A stretch of DNA of 64,000 nt. It comes from Cryptomeria japonica. Taxonomy: Eukaryota; Streptophyta; Pinopsida; Cupressales; Cupressaceae. The number at the start of each line of letters is the position of its first letter. Positions within the stretch are counted from its first letter, which is position 1. The notes under the pieces were generated by a model. That model made no database searches and was not told where the DNA came from. It was given only the letters and a program-made list of their open reading frames with translations. Shown one piece after another: positions 10,557-24,405 of this stretch. The translations under genes and the position numbers were made by a program. The stretch covers positions 878,823,220-878,887,219 of the forward strand of contig NC_081409.1 in NCBI RefSeq assembly GCF_030272615.1, written 5' to 3'.

Positions 10557-13500
10557 ATGTTTAAAACATGGAAAGATGGACGACTGTAAAAGTTAGTTTT
10601 AGTGTTCGATTGAAGATGTAGATATTCAACCAAGTGCATTGCTTTTCTTTTGGCCTTCTCCTATCACTTAGTTGTATGAACTTTCTGTGCAGCTCTCCAA
10701 TTTCTTCCGACAAGAGAGTTGGCACTCCAAACATCGCAAGTATGCAAAAGAGCTTGCCAAGCATTTGAAAATTCAAATAATGGTTAGTAAAGGATGATAT
10801 CATGTGGTTGTACCAGTCATTACATCTACTAGTTGGAACACTAGGCAGGGTTTTGAATCTTGTGAGAAAGGGTGTGTTTGCAACTTGAAAGAACAAGTAT
10901 AATGCATGTAATGGATGAGGTAATGAGATTTTTTTTGTTACACATTGAGTTGATTGAATTAGGTACCACTCTTTATTAGATCAATGTAAAGCCTTGATTA
11001 TCATTGCATATGCAATGTTGATTGTCATCATAGGTTTTCGATCGACATGTTTTTGTTTGGAGGTGCTAGTTTAATTATAAGAAAATGTGAAGCCTCACAC
11101 TACAACTTTGAACTTGGTTTCAATTATGCCTTCTGTTTGTTTGAGTTTCTAGATTATGGATTCTACTAAATATCCTTTTGGTTTATCATAAAATATTTAC
11201 TCTCCATGTATTCAGAACCTAGAGGAAATGTGTGATCAAATTTGTTACGACTTGTTCTGTTGACAAAAGTTAGTCAAGAATAAATTATAATACGAAATCT
11301 CCTAAGTTTTATTTGTTTTAAGAGAACTTGGTATGCTTTAACTTCTATTGTAATAATAATTTTGTCTCTATACCTTAATGCCATAAATATGGAACACATC
11401 TCTTTGAGAATCTTGATGCATGAGAAACAACTATTTACTGTTATGTTCATGTTTTCTGAATTTGTAAAGATTTTGGCATATGTTTTATCATAGGTTTTGC
11501 ATTTTTGTGCCTAGCAATTTCAAATGTCTTTGTGTATATAACCCATATACTTATACTGCTTAAGAATATTGCCTATTACTTTTTTTTTGTATGACCCAAC
11601 ATGTTTGCCTATGATTTAAGTGCATATTTCACTCTGCAAAAAAATTTGACCCTGAAAGTGTGTGGAGCATTTTTATTTTTTGTAATTAAATTGCTCAGAT
11701 GATTGGTAATGGTTATGTTGATAATCCAAATATAAGACTATTTTTAGGACATTGAGTTATGATCGAGATATAATTTGTTAGGAGTTTTTACTGTAAAACC
11801 ATCCCCATATCCTATTCTGGAATTCTTTAGACAATTGATATAAATACCTTGCTCTACAACCGTTTCAAGGCATTTGTTTATATGTAATCATATCTAGATC
11901 TCAATTTTTTAAAATATAATTTGCTTATGACTCATGTAGATTGTGTTGCTCTGATTTTTTTTCTAGCAATCACTCTTAATGTAATTTTTTAATTAGTGAA
12001 CCAGACCAAATCACTATTTTTGATATATAGATTCAATTTGGCAACTAATTCATGTTGTATATTAAGTGACACAAAAGCTTGATCAAGGGTCATCGGTTTG
12101 ATTAAACTTTTTGGTTTAAGAGGTTGCTCAAAAATCTTTAAAGAACTTCGTTTATGATTTCCATATCAATGTCTCGATCAATTTGTTTCAGGGTTGGATA
12201 AAATATAGAGCTAATTGTTGTCTTGGTTGTTGCAGCAGAGGCTATTTTGCTTGGTTTTCAACTTTCTCTGGTTATATAGGGCACCATCTTATCATCCCTC
12301 ATTCTTTTTTCCTTAGATGGGTGGCTCAAATGTAAGTAAAAAATACTACACAATCCTATAGTCTCGAAAACTCTGAGAGTAGTCCATTATGAAGCTTTGT
12401 ATATCTTGTATTTTTAACTCTCTAAAACATTTGAGGGCTTTACTATTCATGGAATCCTAATCCTTGTTAATTTAGCTACTTATCGAACATCTTAACATTT
12501 TGAACCATAAAGAAGAAAATTATAAAAGCAAAGAAATATTTTAAATGTAACCGAGTTTCATAACTCTAGAGTTTTCTATTTTAGGGGCAAGGTGTCAAAG
12601 ATTAAATATGCTTAAGTTAAATTGTTACTTGAACAAGTGCCACAAAAATGCAATGTTCATTGCTTATTGTTAATTTGTGAATCTTTTACATGGTTGAACT
12701 ATTCCATACACCCACAAATTTCATAACAAAGCCCCCCACAAAATCGTTTTGTCATATTTGGTAGGAACTACGTTGCAATGCAGCCCTTGTTAATAGAAGT
12801 TATAAACCCTATACATTCTACATGCTCAACAAATTTTTTAGAATCCTTTACTACTGACCTTGAATTCCCTTTTATAATGAACAAGGGAAGAAAACAAGCT
12901 TTGGGTCAGTAGTACACTTGTCAAAAAATAATTGCTTATAATCAAATATACCCTAAGGTATCCTTTTTAGTACAAGACAAAAAATCATTTGCATGAAAGA
13001 AGTGGGATGCAAATATAACCATTTCTTGGAGTTAGTGTTGTAGGTTTGGGCAGAGTGGTGTTGATGTGTTACCATGATCTAACAACCACCCTGTTGGAAG
13101 ACAAAAGTTGCTACTAAGACTGCTGAAGTTGATGTTGAAATAGAAAGTATATGGACATAGTGTGAGACACAAAATGATTAACTGTAAAAAGATCCCTGTA
13201 AAATGAATAAGGCATTGAAGAACATTTCACCAACATGTCTACATCTTCAATCATAGTTAGTTTCTTCCGAATCTGCATAGCCTACCTGTGATCTGCATGA
13301 TCTGGCAAGGCTCCTATGTACACAACTAGATTATGTTGGATATGTAGTCTTTTCCTCCTATCATTGTTCTTTTGTTTACATTTCCTCAAGAGTACAATGT
13401 TCTTTATGCCATTGTGCCATTTTGAAACTAGTCAGCCACTTGAAACTTTGGAGCTCTTGCATTTTGTGTTGAGTTTCCCCGCATTTATTGTCAACTACAT

Positions 13501-14870
13501 TTTTAACTTCAACAATATTTTTTTTTATATAAGACATATGTCTCTATGATTTTATCAATAATTAAATGATATATAAATGTTTGGGGTTGATCCCATTCAC
13601 CAATTTTAACAATGACCTCCTATACTGCCTTCTCAAAATCCCTTTTCCACACATCTAGGCTCTTCATTTCTTTATTCTCATCCAAAATTTCTGGAATTGT
13701 CCAATGTTGGAGGTCCTTGAATGAATCTAATGTTTCTTTGGCAGTTACCTCCTTACCTTCAATGAATTACAATTCATTAACCAAAATATTATAAGTTCTC
13801 TATTTGGCGCCAAAAATGGCAACAAACTAACTATTCACATACTTGGTAAAAATGAACTAAAATGTAAAACTAAGAAGGTGAAAAAGATGTCACCGTATGA
13901 CTCTTATTTTGCAAAGAAGGAATCTAGAAATAACACAAGGAAAAAAAAAAAGTGGATATTAAGGGGCTTCCCTAAGTCAAATCCCCATTTTGGCATTTCT
14001 ACCTCCATGATAACCTATATTTTTAAAAATATTTGAAATGAAAATAATAATTATTCAAATTGAAAATGATAATGAATGAAATAGAGATAAAATTCCAAGT
14101 ACACTATTTAGCACTTAATATTTTACAAATAAACACAAGTAATGTTTAAACGCTTCCAAAGAAAGATAACAATATTCTAGCAACAAAATCACTTGGTAGC
14201 TTGTACAAACTCCCAAGGAATGTTGTTTCCTTATTTCTATTGCCCATCACAATATCACTGAAGTGCTACCTAAAAAATCTTGAAGGACATCACATGTAAA
14301 TAACTAGTATGGTTGAATAGCTTGCTAGTTTTTCTTGAGATTGGTCGAGCTATTTGAAAAAATGCCAAGTGAGAATAGATAGAGTGAAGTAATTTTTTAG
14401 TCGAGCTACGATTCAAATTCACATCCAGAGTAATTAATTTTTTACTATCTTTTACCATTAGAAATTAACACTTAGATGGCCACTAGAGTCATAAAAATTT
14501 GTAGGATGCTAGTGTATTTTCTAGACATCCACACTTTGCACTCTTATCTAGAAAAAGGACATAAAAATCTTTAATCATCATAAAAATGCTAGAGATACAA
14601 AATCCAAGTGGTAACATTTTACAATCAAAATACTTTGTATCGGTGTGCTAAAGTGAGGAAATATTGCAATGTCAAATTGTAAGGGTATGCGATTTTTGAC
14701 ATTACACTACATGATACAAAAGGTGACATATCCAATTTCAAGATTGTTGAAGATCAAATCATTTAATTTTGTGTTCATTGATCCTTCAACATGATCTAAT
14801 CTCAATGTACTACATGTTCCTTTTGGTGCAAAAGATTCCACATCCATCTATATAAAGAGAGGCCTAATAT
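10557..14870. other. AT-rich spacer, nothing recognised
   Basis: About 4.3 kb without a credible gene. The longest frames (10561-10896 minus; 13316-13549 and 13612-13794 plus) are hydrophobic or low in complexity and match nothing I recognise. I see no LTR ends, tRNA-like boxes or terminal inverted repeats. Confidence 0.5.
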
Positions 14871-14879
14871 AATTAAAAA

Positions 14880-16180
14880 ATTTAAGAACTTTTTTCCAAT
14901 TCAATAATACTTACAATTCCACCCCCTTTACATTCAAATATATAACCTCTTTTTTATTTATCATACATTCATTTGATTGCTCCCTTTTTTCTCGCTTAGA
15001 AGAAAAAATAATCAATATTGATGGTTGATTAGCTTACATAATCAACTCTCTCTTTTAGAAGATAAATATTTCACATAATTTTTTAGTAGTTCAAGTATAC
15101 AAATAATTGACATCCTTTAATTAAGAGTTAGTAATTGAGGAGTATCTATAGTTGACCTCTTCCAATTAATAAACAATGACTAAGGGATATCCCTAATTAT
15201 CCTCCTTGAACCAAAAACCAACATTTAAAAAATTAAAAGATTAAAATAATAACAAACAATAGTTTTTTCAAAGAATTTCTTTTTGTTCAATAAAATTTAT
15301 AATTCCATCCCCTCTACGTTCAAAGATATAAACTCTTTCTTAAGCACGCAAAATGTTTGTTTCCCCTCTTTTTTCTCTTTCATGGGAAGAAGAAAAGAAT
15401 CAAAATATATGCTTGGTTAAATTAAGCGGTCAATTTTTTTTGAGAGGATAAATATTTTCCATAGTTTTTAAATAGTTTAGGTACATAAAAAAATTGTCTC
15501 CTTCAATTTAGAGTTAATAATTGAAAGAGTATCCATAGTCAACCTCTTCCAACTAAGAAACAATGACTAAGAGATATCCCTAATTGACCTCCTCCAGTCA
15601 AAAACCAACATTGACTCAGGGATATCCCTAATTGACCTCCTTCAGTCAAAAAACAACAATGACTAAGGGTTATCCCTAATTGACCTCCTTCAATCAAGAA
15701 CCAAAATATATGCTTGGTCAACTTAAGAAGTCACATTTTTTGAGAAGATAAATATTTTACACAATTTTCCCATTTAGGTACATAAATAATTGATCTCCTT
15801 TAATTAAGAGTCAATAATTGAAGAGTATCCATAGTCGACCTCTTCCAAATAAGAGACAATGGGTAAGAGATATCCCTAATTGATCTGCTTCTACCAAAAA
15901 TTAATAGTTGAAAAGGTTTTCATTTCAATATCCACAATCAACCTCCTTTAACCAAAAACAAAAAAATTAGAAAAAAAAAAACATTTCACCAAATCTTCGA
16001 AAAAAAAACCCAATCTCATTATTTACAATGTCAAACCTTACCTTTAATTAAATCAAAATTACTCTCCAATCTCCTTTAATTAAGAGTCTATAATTGAATA
16101 ATGTACGTAGTCGACCTCTTTCAATCAAGAGACGATGTCCAACGGATATCCCTAAGGTGAGGCTATTCGGAGTAGGGTAG
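14880..16180. repeat. Higher-order tandem repeat region with a 48-bp core
   Basis: A 48-bp unit starting GATATCCCTAATTGACCTCC repeats at 15573, 15621 and 15669. A longer block of the type AATTAAGAGT..ATAATTGAAGAGTATCCATAGTCGACCTCTTCCA recurs near 15118, 15501, 15799 and 16075. Another block (AAAATATATGCTTGGT..GATAAATATTTT) is shared between about 15395 and 15705. The region is therefore a nested array with units about 280-380 bp apart, each containing the short core. The 60-codon minus frame at 15539-15721 is a by-product of the array and not a gene. Confidence 0.8.
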
Positions 16181-16559
16181 CCCTTAAAACCACATGGCCT
16201 CTTCTAAATTCTATACGTAACATGCCACTGGCGACAGGGTGGTTGATCAGATTAAAAGGACCCCACAACAACTATTCGACCTGAAATTGAATCCAAGAAT
16301 CAACAATTGAAAAGCTTTCAATTCAACATCTTCAACTAAAAACTAAAAATTATAATTTTTCATCCCCACCAAATCTTCTGTCATATTACCAACAATAATC
16401 TTCAAACATTCATTCGCCTTCATCAATAAACCAAACAACACTCTACACCCTCAAAAATTTAATACAACCAAAGAAATTAATGCAAAAAAATTCAAAGATC
16501 AAGAGCAAGAGATAACGAATATTGGGTTTGCCATTAATTAATCCATGCAAACGAGGTCA

Positions 16560-16830
16560 CACGAGTATATACCCCACGTAATGTGGGCCCAGAGTGATTG
16601 ATGTTCATGTATTTTCGGGCCCACCACCTAAAACCAGCTGTAAACAGAGGTATAGCTGTCGCTGACTAAATGTGGAAGAAGAAATGTTCGGCGCCGCCAA
16701 GTAAGCGAAGAAAGAATCGACATAGGCAAAGATTTGTCCGTATCTGTGCATGTGAGGTATGAGCTGGCCGAGGTTTTAGCGGCGGGAGCAGTGCACATGG
16801 ATGGGTCCCACACCCCCATGACCAATTTGT
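16560..16830. other. GC-richer patch, unidentified
   Basis: This stretch is clearly richer in G+C and CpG than its surroundings. It contains GGGCCCA words on both sides (near 16587 and 16618), GGCGCCGCC near 16691 and GGCGGGAGC near 16781. A 65-codon frame on the minus strand (16628-16825) shows no recognisable domain. It could be a promoter or exon remnant or part of an unknown repeat. I cannot assign it. Confidence 0.35.
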
Positions 16831-16904
16831 TGCATATACTTTAATATTTGTTTTTCTCATTTATATCTTTAATCCATATTTACTTTTAATGATGTGGAAA
16901 GTGA

Positions 16905-17435
16905 TTGGGCATGTCTTGCTTAATGATTGGGCAGGTCTCTTCTATTGAAGTTTTGATTGAGTTGGTGGGGAGGGAAGAAATTCCTTTTGGGCAAAGGAAT
17001 AAAGGTGTGGTTGTGGTTGTTCTGAATTATTTTTATAGTGTTTGCCTCGTAGGGGAATATCCACATTCTAAGGCATTGGGTGGGGGACAAAATGAATTTT
17101 ATGCCCATTTTCAGGAACTTGAGCCGTGCTTGGGTTATGTGGCTCTTTACATGTTTCATTACTTTCTTCCAGATGAGTTAGAATATGATGTCCTGGGGCT
17201 AAATTAGGTTTGAGTATATTGGATGAGAATAATTGTATAATTTAAATTGTATCATTTATTAGGATTCAATTTTATATGGGTTATGTGGTTGTTTATATGC
17301 TTTAATACTTCTTTTTTAGGTTAGTAAACATCGGTTATGTGGCTCTTTACATGTTTCATTATATCCTTTTAGTTGGATTATATTATGGTGTATTAAGGTT
17401 ATTTTGGTTTGAGTATATTGGGTGAGAATAATGAC
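16905..17435. repeat. Imperfect ~200-bp duplication
   Basis: The phrase GGTTATGTGGCTCTTTACATG and the following ~90 bp at 17133-17230 recur at 17333-17430, including GGTTTGAGTATATTGG. A shorter third version lies at 17277. The 100-codon plus frame 16905-17207 ends inside the first copy and has no recognisable domain. Confidence 0.6.
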
Positions 17436-18283
17436 ATGTTTTTAATAATCATATGCTTATTTCATTTTGAGTTGTTGGTTAACAAATTTGTCCTTCTTAA
17501 ATACCTTTCAAAAATGACTCACAAATGTCCAAATTGAAAGACATAAAGAACCAACAAAGAGCACAAACCTTGGTTAATGATAACAAATTTTCGCAATTCA
17601 TAAAATGTTGATCTAAATGTTGTTTATGGATTATATCGTGTTAGATTTTTTTCATCAACATTTTAGATCAGACTATGTGATTTGTCATCAAGTTGAAACC
17701 TCTTCGTCTGAGTGTCAAGGACTAAGGGGTATATATTTTGTCAAAGTCACATGGGGCACTATCCTAACCCGATCCCTAATTATGTTAGTGTTTTTCACTC
17801 AATAAGAATTGATCACCCATTGGCTCATTTATAACCATTCAACTTCACTAGTAGACTAAGGCTCCATTGACTAAAAGATTTATTGAGGTGGTGGTCCTCT
17901 AATTTTTGCTTTGTTCTTCTATTTCAAGTAATTAATAACTTATTATTTTGTTATTATTAAATTTTAAAGAATTGTAACTCAATTGGTCGATTACAATTGG
18001 TGAGGGTGATGGTATATCATACACCAATGTTCATATCTTTTTAGAACTACAATAAAGAAGGGTGAGATATAAATCATGTTCTAGATAAGTTTGACAAAAT
18101 GAATACCCCTCAATCTTTCACTCTCAACTTAAAAATATATCAACTTGGACTCATACTCTTATATTAAATTAAAACAATCTAAATTTAACATAAAACTCTT
18201 CAAAGAATATTTAAAAAAAGACTTAAAATATATAATCAATGTGTAATTAAAATAAAATAATTTTATTATGCTAATAAAAAAAT
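17436..18283. other. AT-rich spacer before the LINE
   Basis: No gene or repeat family was recognised. The stretch ends at the left copy of the LINE target-site duplication. Confidence 0.5.
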
Positions 18284-18324
18284 AATTAGCCTTTAATTAC
18301 TATTGGTAATTATTAGGGAGCGAA

Positions 18325-20082
18325 ATGGCGGCATTGGATGGCAGCAGGAGCGGCACTGGCGAACAGAATCGAGTTACCAATCTGAGGTATTCTGGCTCCC
18401 AGTCCACGAAGGTTGGTTCTTGGAGCAATGAAGCAGACATTGCTTTCCCCATTAAGACTAGTAGAATGCAAATGATTCAGAAACCGAATAAAGTTGGGGT
18501 AACAGATAGGTTTCAGGGCTCCAAATATTCCAGTCCGCGGTTAAACCATGGAAATCCCTATTCAAGTGGCAATCTGTGCCCTATTCACCCGCACAAGTGG
18601 AAGGCGAATGGTTTTAGCTGGAACAACAAAGGTTGGTTCCACAAGGCTAACCATCATGTATTCGAGGGCCCCAGAAACTGGTATCCACCACCTAAACCTA
18701 ACACTTCCAATGTGCCGCTCGAGTGAGATATCCCTCATACCGACTCTCTTCTGGCTTCCCTGACTGATCATGGTAATTTCCAAAAATGGAATGGGTGCTT
18801 AAGGAAAGAAAACTCAAAGGCTGATCAAGCCAAGTTTTGGAGATCTAACTCCCGTCTGATTAATCGGAACCCTCGACCGAATCTTGAAAGACACCCAGAT
18901 TTTCAGAGAGCAGGCTCTCTCTCTCAGTGGACCCATTTTCATAAACCGGTAAGGAAAACCTCAAGACCCACTATCTTTCTGGATTAGAATAAAATTAATT
19001 CTGCTTGGTCAAATTTGCTTGAGTCTTGTATTTTTATCAAGTGGGGTGGTGGAAAGTGGGTTAAGGACAACTTTGAATCTTGGTGTAGAGCACAGTGGGG
19101 AAAGGATATTAATATTAATATTCTCCCGAATAATTTTTATATGATTGAATTTATGAGTAATAAGGAGAAATGGCAAGCTAAAAGCAAAGGTCCATATATC
19201 CTAGATGGCATTAAAGTTCACATCATCAATTGGCAGCCCAATTTCAATCCCCGGACATATGTCTTGTCGGATAGCAAGGTATGGATAAGACTGTATAATT
19301 GTCCCTCAGATTATTGGCACATTGATATCATTAAGGACATATGCAAATACCTTGGTACCTTTGTATCGACAGATGACATCTTGGAAGATAAACTATGGGG
19401 AAGCTTTCTCAGAATTTGTATTAGCACAAATCAAATCAACAAGATCCCCGACGAAGTCAGAATTATTGGGACTGTAAAGATCTGGATTCAAAAGATTGAC
19501 AGGGAAGATTAGCTACATATTTGTCCTAAATGCTTCTCCTTGGATCATACCGCTATTAGTTGTGATGTCTCAGCTACGATACAATGAAATTATTCCTATA
19601 TGCAATCTCCTATTGAAGATAAACTACAACCGGAACCTCTCATTACCGATGACACTGGGGATGCCCTTTGCAACGATACTCTTGAGAAGGAGAATGTTAT
19701 GCTAACGGAGGCAACCCCTTTGATCATAGTCCCCCCCTCCTCTGGTCAAAGAGAGAGCCAACAAGATCTTCTCACACAGCTGGAGAAGACCAAATCCCTA
19801 TAGGCAGACATTGAATCCAAGATAGTGGACTCTCTTCCACCCTCCCCCTTTGTGCTTAGGAATCAATTGGCAGTTGAAGATGGAAATCCACTCTCTCAGG
19901 CCATGGAGAATGACACTATAGGGGTATTGGGAGGGTAGACTTGCTCTCTGAAAGGCATTGAACTAGAAGATGGTGAAATTGAAACCTCCTCCTCGGAGGG
20001 GGAGGAGGACTTTGAACCTGACTCAGAGATTGTAATGGAGGATTCCTTAAAAAGGTTTTGGAAAATCAGATTCGACTATTGA
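18325..20082 (+). pseudogene. LINE ORF1 (DUF4283 and zinc knuckle), decayed
   Basis: One frame runs from ATG 18325 to TGA 20080-20082. The N-terminal part is polar and Asn/Lys/Pro rich. A DUF4283-like domain covers about 19015-19510 (contains YMIEFMSNKEKW, GPYILDGIKVHIINWQPNF, VWIRLYNCPSDYW). A CCHC knuckle (CPKCFSLDHTAISC) follows at about 19525-19566, then an acidic Ser-rich tail near 20000. ORF1 proteins of this kind bind LINE RNA. Stops at about 18724, 18985, 19510, 19585, 19801 and 19936 break the frame; the TAG at 19510 falls between DUF4283 and an otherwise perfect knuckle. No frameshift was needed to follow it. Confidence 0.85.
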
Positions 20083-20210
20083 TAAACCAAATTTTAAACC
20101 AAAAGGTGTGTGGGGGCGCAACTCCCAAAAGTCATGCTAGTAGTAGCTGGTGCTGCTTGTGGTCAAACCAAACTTAATTTAGGGGAGGGAAATGCCCTTC
20201 CCCAGGAGTC

Positions 20211-23200
20211 ATGAGACTCCTATCTTGAAATGTCAGGGGCATCAATGCCCCTGACAAATGGTGCTTGATTAAGCGCCAGATTGATGACACCAAAGGAGAT
20301 ATTTGGCTACTACAGGAAACTAAATGGAGCAAGGCTGAGATTGAGGCCAAAATGAGAGTTTGGAAATAGTGAAACGGGTTTTTTAGGCAATCGGATGGTG
20401 CTTCCGGTGGCTTGGGAATTATTTGGAACCCCATGAATGTTAAGATCTCACTTGTGGGAGAAGATAAGTATTAGCAACATTGCTTGGTCACTATTCTTGG
20501 ACAGAATGAGAACTTCAATCTCTTCAATGTGTACAGACCTTCTTCTGCTGGTGATAAGCGGGCTCTCTGGGATCTCCTATCCTTTAAGCTTAACAATATT
20601 ACCGATGGTAGTTGTGTGGTAGCTGGGGATTTTAATGTGATCCTTTCTGGCACTGAGAAAAATGGGGGTATACTAAGGACTGGTACATCCCAAAAAGACT
20701 TCTTGGACTTTGTTGAGAAGAATCACCTCTTAGACATTGTTCTGAAAAATGGAATTTTCACATGGTCGAACCGGAGATTGGGCTTCACTAATATTGTTGA
20801 ATGGCTTGACTAGTTCCTTGTTTCTGGTGAGTGGCCAGGCCAAAATCTAGCCTTAGAATCATCGATTTATCAGTCACTGGATCAGATCACTACCCAATCT
20901 ATCTGGAGGTCGCCTTGGCTCAAGCGGAGGGAGGTACTCTGTTCCAATTTGAGAAAATGTGGCTCAGAGTGGCTAAACTATGTGATCTTATAGCGGCTTG
21001 GTGGAATGAGCCAATTTTTAGGAATTATTTGAGACTTCTCATTCTCAATAAAAAGCTCAAGTATATTAAGGTTAAGATCAAAGAATGGAATAATAACCAC
21101 TTCAAGAATATTCATATGGAGAAATTAAGAATTAAGGCTGAACTGGCATATTTAATCAACTTTGTTTCGTCTTCAGGAATGACTGAGGATCTATTCATCA
21201 AAGAAACTTCTCTCAAATCTGACCTAAATGAAATCCTTAGATGTGAGGAAATCCACTAGCGACAAAAATCAAGGGAGTTATGGTTAAAGGAAGGAGATAA
21301 AAATACCAAATTCTTCCATCGGTCGGCCATTGCAAACTGAAACAGAAACATAATATCAAAGCTTATGAGATCGGATGGAGTCAGTGTCAGGAATTACGAG
21401 GACATTGCGCAAGAAGCAGTAAGATTCTTTGACTCTCTACTGAATGGTGACCATCAGATCGATCATGAAGCAAGAGCTAGAATTCTGAACTCAATCCCAT
21501 CCATCATTTCCGCTAATCAAAATATAGCTCTCTGTACACCCATTTCTATTGATGAAGTAAGGAAAACCACCCTCCAATTGAAACCGGATAAGACTCCTGG
21601 CCTCGATGGCTTCCCTGTCACGTTCTTCCATCATTTCTGGGATATCATTGCTCGAGATTTACACCTTGCTGTAGAAGAATCAAGAAAGAAGATGACTATG
21701 TTAGGGGTCATCAATCACACCTTTTTTACTCTAATTTCGAAGAAGTAGAATCCACAACAGATGAGTGACTTCAGGCCTATTGCTCTATGCAATACTATAT
21801 ATAAGATTGTAACATATATCATAGCTAACATATTGAAGCCCCTCCTTAAGAACATCATATCAGAGGAGCAAAGTGGGTTTGCCCCTAGAAGATCCATTGT
21901 AGAGGGTATCATTGTTGCTCATGAAACACTCCACACAGCCAGGAAAACCAAGGACTCCTGTATGATTTTAAAACTAAACATTTTGAAAGCTTATGACATG
22001 GTGGACATGGATTTCTTATTCGATGTTCTCAATAAATTTGTCTTCTGCAAGGAATTACTCACTTGGGTCACGAGTTGTCTCTCTTCCCCCAAATTCTCTG
22101 TTTTGGTCAATAGTTCATCCCACGGTTTCTTCTCTTCGACAAGAGGTATTAGACAAGGCGATCCATTATCACCCTTTCTATTTATCATAATGGCTGAAGC
22201 TTTAGGTCGATCCATAAGAGCTCTCCAGCAAGATGGTTGTTGGGTTGGAGTTAATGTGGCAACAGGGGTTGAAAAAATGACTCATCTTCAGTTTGCTGAC
22301 GACACCATTCTATTTGGTTCGACTTGTAGGCGGGAAGCCAGATCAATCAAAAATTGCCTTGATGATTACTATTTGGCTTCTGGTCATAAAATCAATTGGC
22401 ACAAATCTGAAGTGTTTTTTGTCAACACTCCGCTCAACTTGCAAACGGTGTTATCAAGGATTCTCAATCTCAGAGTTGCTAATTTCCCAGGGAAATTTCT
22501 TGGTACCCCCGCTCTTCATTGGTAGTAACAGAGCTCACTACTGGAAGCACCTCATTGATAAGTGCAAATCAAAGCTTGCAACTTGGAAAGGGAAGTGGTT
22601 ATCTTCTGCTGGAAAACTCACTATGATAAAGTCGATCCTTTCAACGCTACCGGTTTTTTCCATGGCTTGCCTATGATTACCGGTAGTAGTTGAAGATGAA
22701 TTGATTTCTCTAATGAGAAATTTCCTTTGGAATGGGTCGGATGACAAAGGTAAATTTCCCCTGATAGCTTGGAAAAAGATCTGTCAACCAAAAATGGCAG
22801 GTGGTGTTGGTATTCGCCAAATATCAATTATGAATTTAGCAATGGGTGCTAAACTGGTTTGGGAAATTTGTAGCAACGATAAGCAAAAATGGGCAAGGCT
22901 CCCGAAACATAAATATCTGGTCTCCCTAAAACCTAACAGGATTTTGACTATCAACAACCTTCTCAGGGGCTCGGCTATCTGGAATTTTATTTTGGATATC
23001 AGGGAAATCATAAGCGATCAGGTTACCTGGGAGGTCGAGAATGGCAGGGATGCCTCCTTTTGGTTTGATTCTTGGTCAGGTGAAGTTGCCCTATGTCACA
23101 ACCCCTCTCTACAACCTATTATGGAGGAAACCTATCGCCTCTGGGGGCATAACATCTGTGATTATGGTTATCCGATCCTAGAAAAATGGTATTGCTAAAT

Positions 23201-24405
23201 GGAAATGGAACTCCTTGGATGAGCTGGACTTGGATCAGTTTCAGAAGGACTTATTTACTGACGTTCTCAACAAAAGGATTATTTTCCCTTCGCCTGATAA
23301 GGATATTATTAGGTGGTGCGGCTCCTCTGATGGAATATACAAGGTATGCTTTGGCTACAAGCTGAAAGAAGTGACTTTAGACAAAAAAGAATGGCCTGTT
23401 AATCATTTTTGGCATCAACACCTCCTTCCCAAAGCAAGTTCCTTTGCTTGGTTGGCCTGCCAGAGGAAAATCTTAACTCAAGAAAGGCTCCATTCAATGG
23501 GTATCAATGGACCCAGTAGATGTCCTTGATGTCTAGATCAGGAAGAGGCTGTAGATCATCTTCTTCTCCATTGCAAATTCTCCAGTCACTGTTGGTGGTA
23601 TTTCATGGGAAAACTGAGAATATTCAGCCCCTTCCCAGCAGAGCTGGACAAATGGTTTTTGCAATGGCCTAAACTGGTAAGAAAGGTGGTTTTTTCTGAT
23701 TTTCTCTTCATCCTCCCATCAAAATTGATTTGGGAAATTTGGAAAGAAAGGAACCACAAAATCTTCCAGGGTAAAGATATGCGTCCTCAATCTCTTTGCG
23801 TAAAAATTGAGAACCACCTGACTGAGCTCCTCAATGTGGCGGCCCAATCCAAAAAACTTAAGAAAAATTTGTTCACGAACTGGGATTGTAAGATTAAGAT
23901 GGTTCTTCCAAATCTACTCATCCCTCCGATTTTTGGTTTGGACACTCTGGTGGATTAGACCAATCCAAGAGCAAGGGTAATTTGGGACGTACCAGCGGTT
24001 GGGTGGAGCAAGGTAAAATTTGATGGTGCCTCTGTAGGAAATTAGGGCCAAAGTGGTATTGGTTGCATTATGAGGGACTCTGATGGTCTCTGTATAAAAG
24101 AAATCTCTGAAAATATTGGAGTGGCTACTAATAATGAAGCGGAATTCAGAGCAGCATTAAGAGGTCTTTAGCTAGGGAAGGAGCTTGGGGTGCAGAAAAT
24201 TCATTTGGAGGGTGACTCATTAAATGTCATTAATGTGATCCACTGCAATAGCACCCCTTGTTGGTGCCTTAACCATTGGCTTCAATCGATCCTAGCGCTG
24301 CTAGCTACCTTTGATGGATTTTGGGTTAGCCATATCTACAAAGAAGGCAATGGTGAAGCCGATAGACTTTCTAAATTGACTATATCTATTAGTCACCCCC
24401 CTTGA
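20211..24405 (+). pseudogene. LINE ORF2: endonuclease, RT, zf-RVT, RNase H
   Basis: ORF2 starts at ATG 20211 (MRLLS, stop, NVRGIN), the N-terminus of the APE-type endonuclease, with LLQETKW following and TGSDHYP near 20875. The RT spans about 21560-22520, with MSDFRPIALCN, GIRQGDPLSPFLF and the FADD box in LQFADDTILFG. A zf-RVT zinc region lies at about 23400-23580 and an RVT_3 RNase H at 23970-24400 (KFDGAS, NNEAEF, EGDSLNV, GEADRLSK). Frameshifts lie near 20840, 22515 and 23190, and stops include the fifth codon block, 21257, 21746, 23527 and 24169. RT motif A reads LKLNILKAYD, so the metal-binding Asp is now Asn. The enzyme would be dead even without the stops. Confidence 0.92.

Noticed and set aside
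15539-15721. Repetitive 60-codon minus frame (GGGQLGISLSHC type)
   Set aside because: It comes from the 48-bp tandem repeat, whose length is a multiple of three.
16905-17207. 100-codon plus frame as a host gene
   Set aside because: It ends in a duplicated segment, shows no domain and has no splice or homology support.
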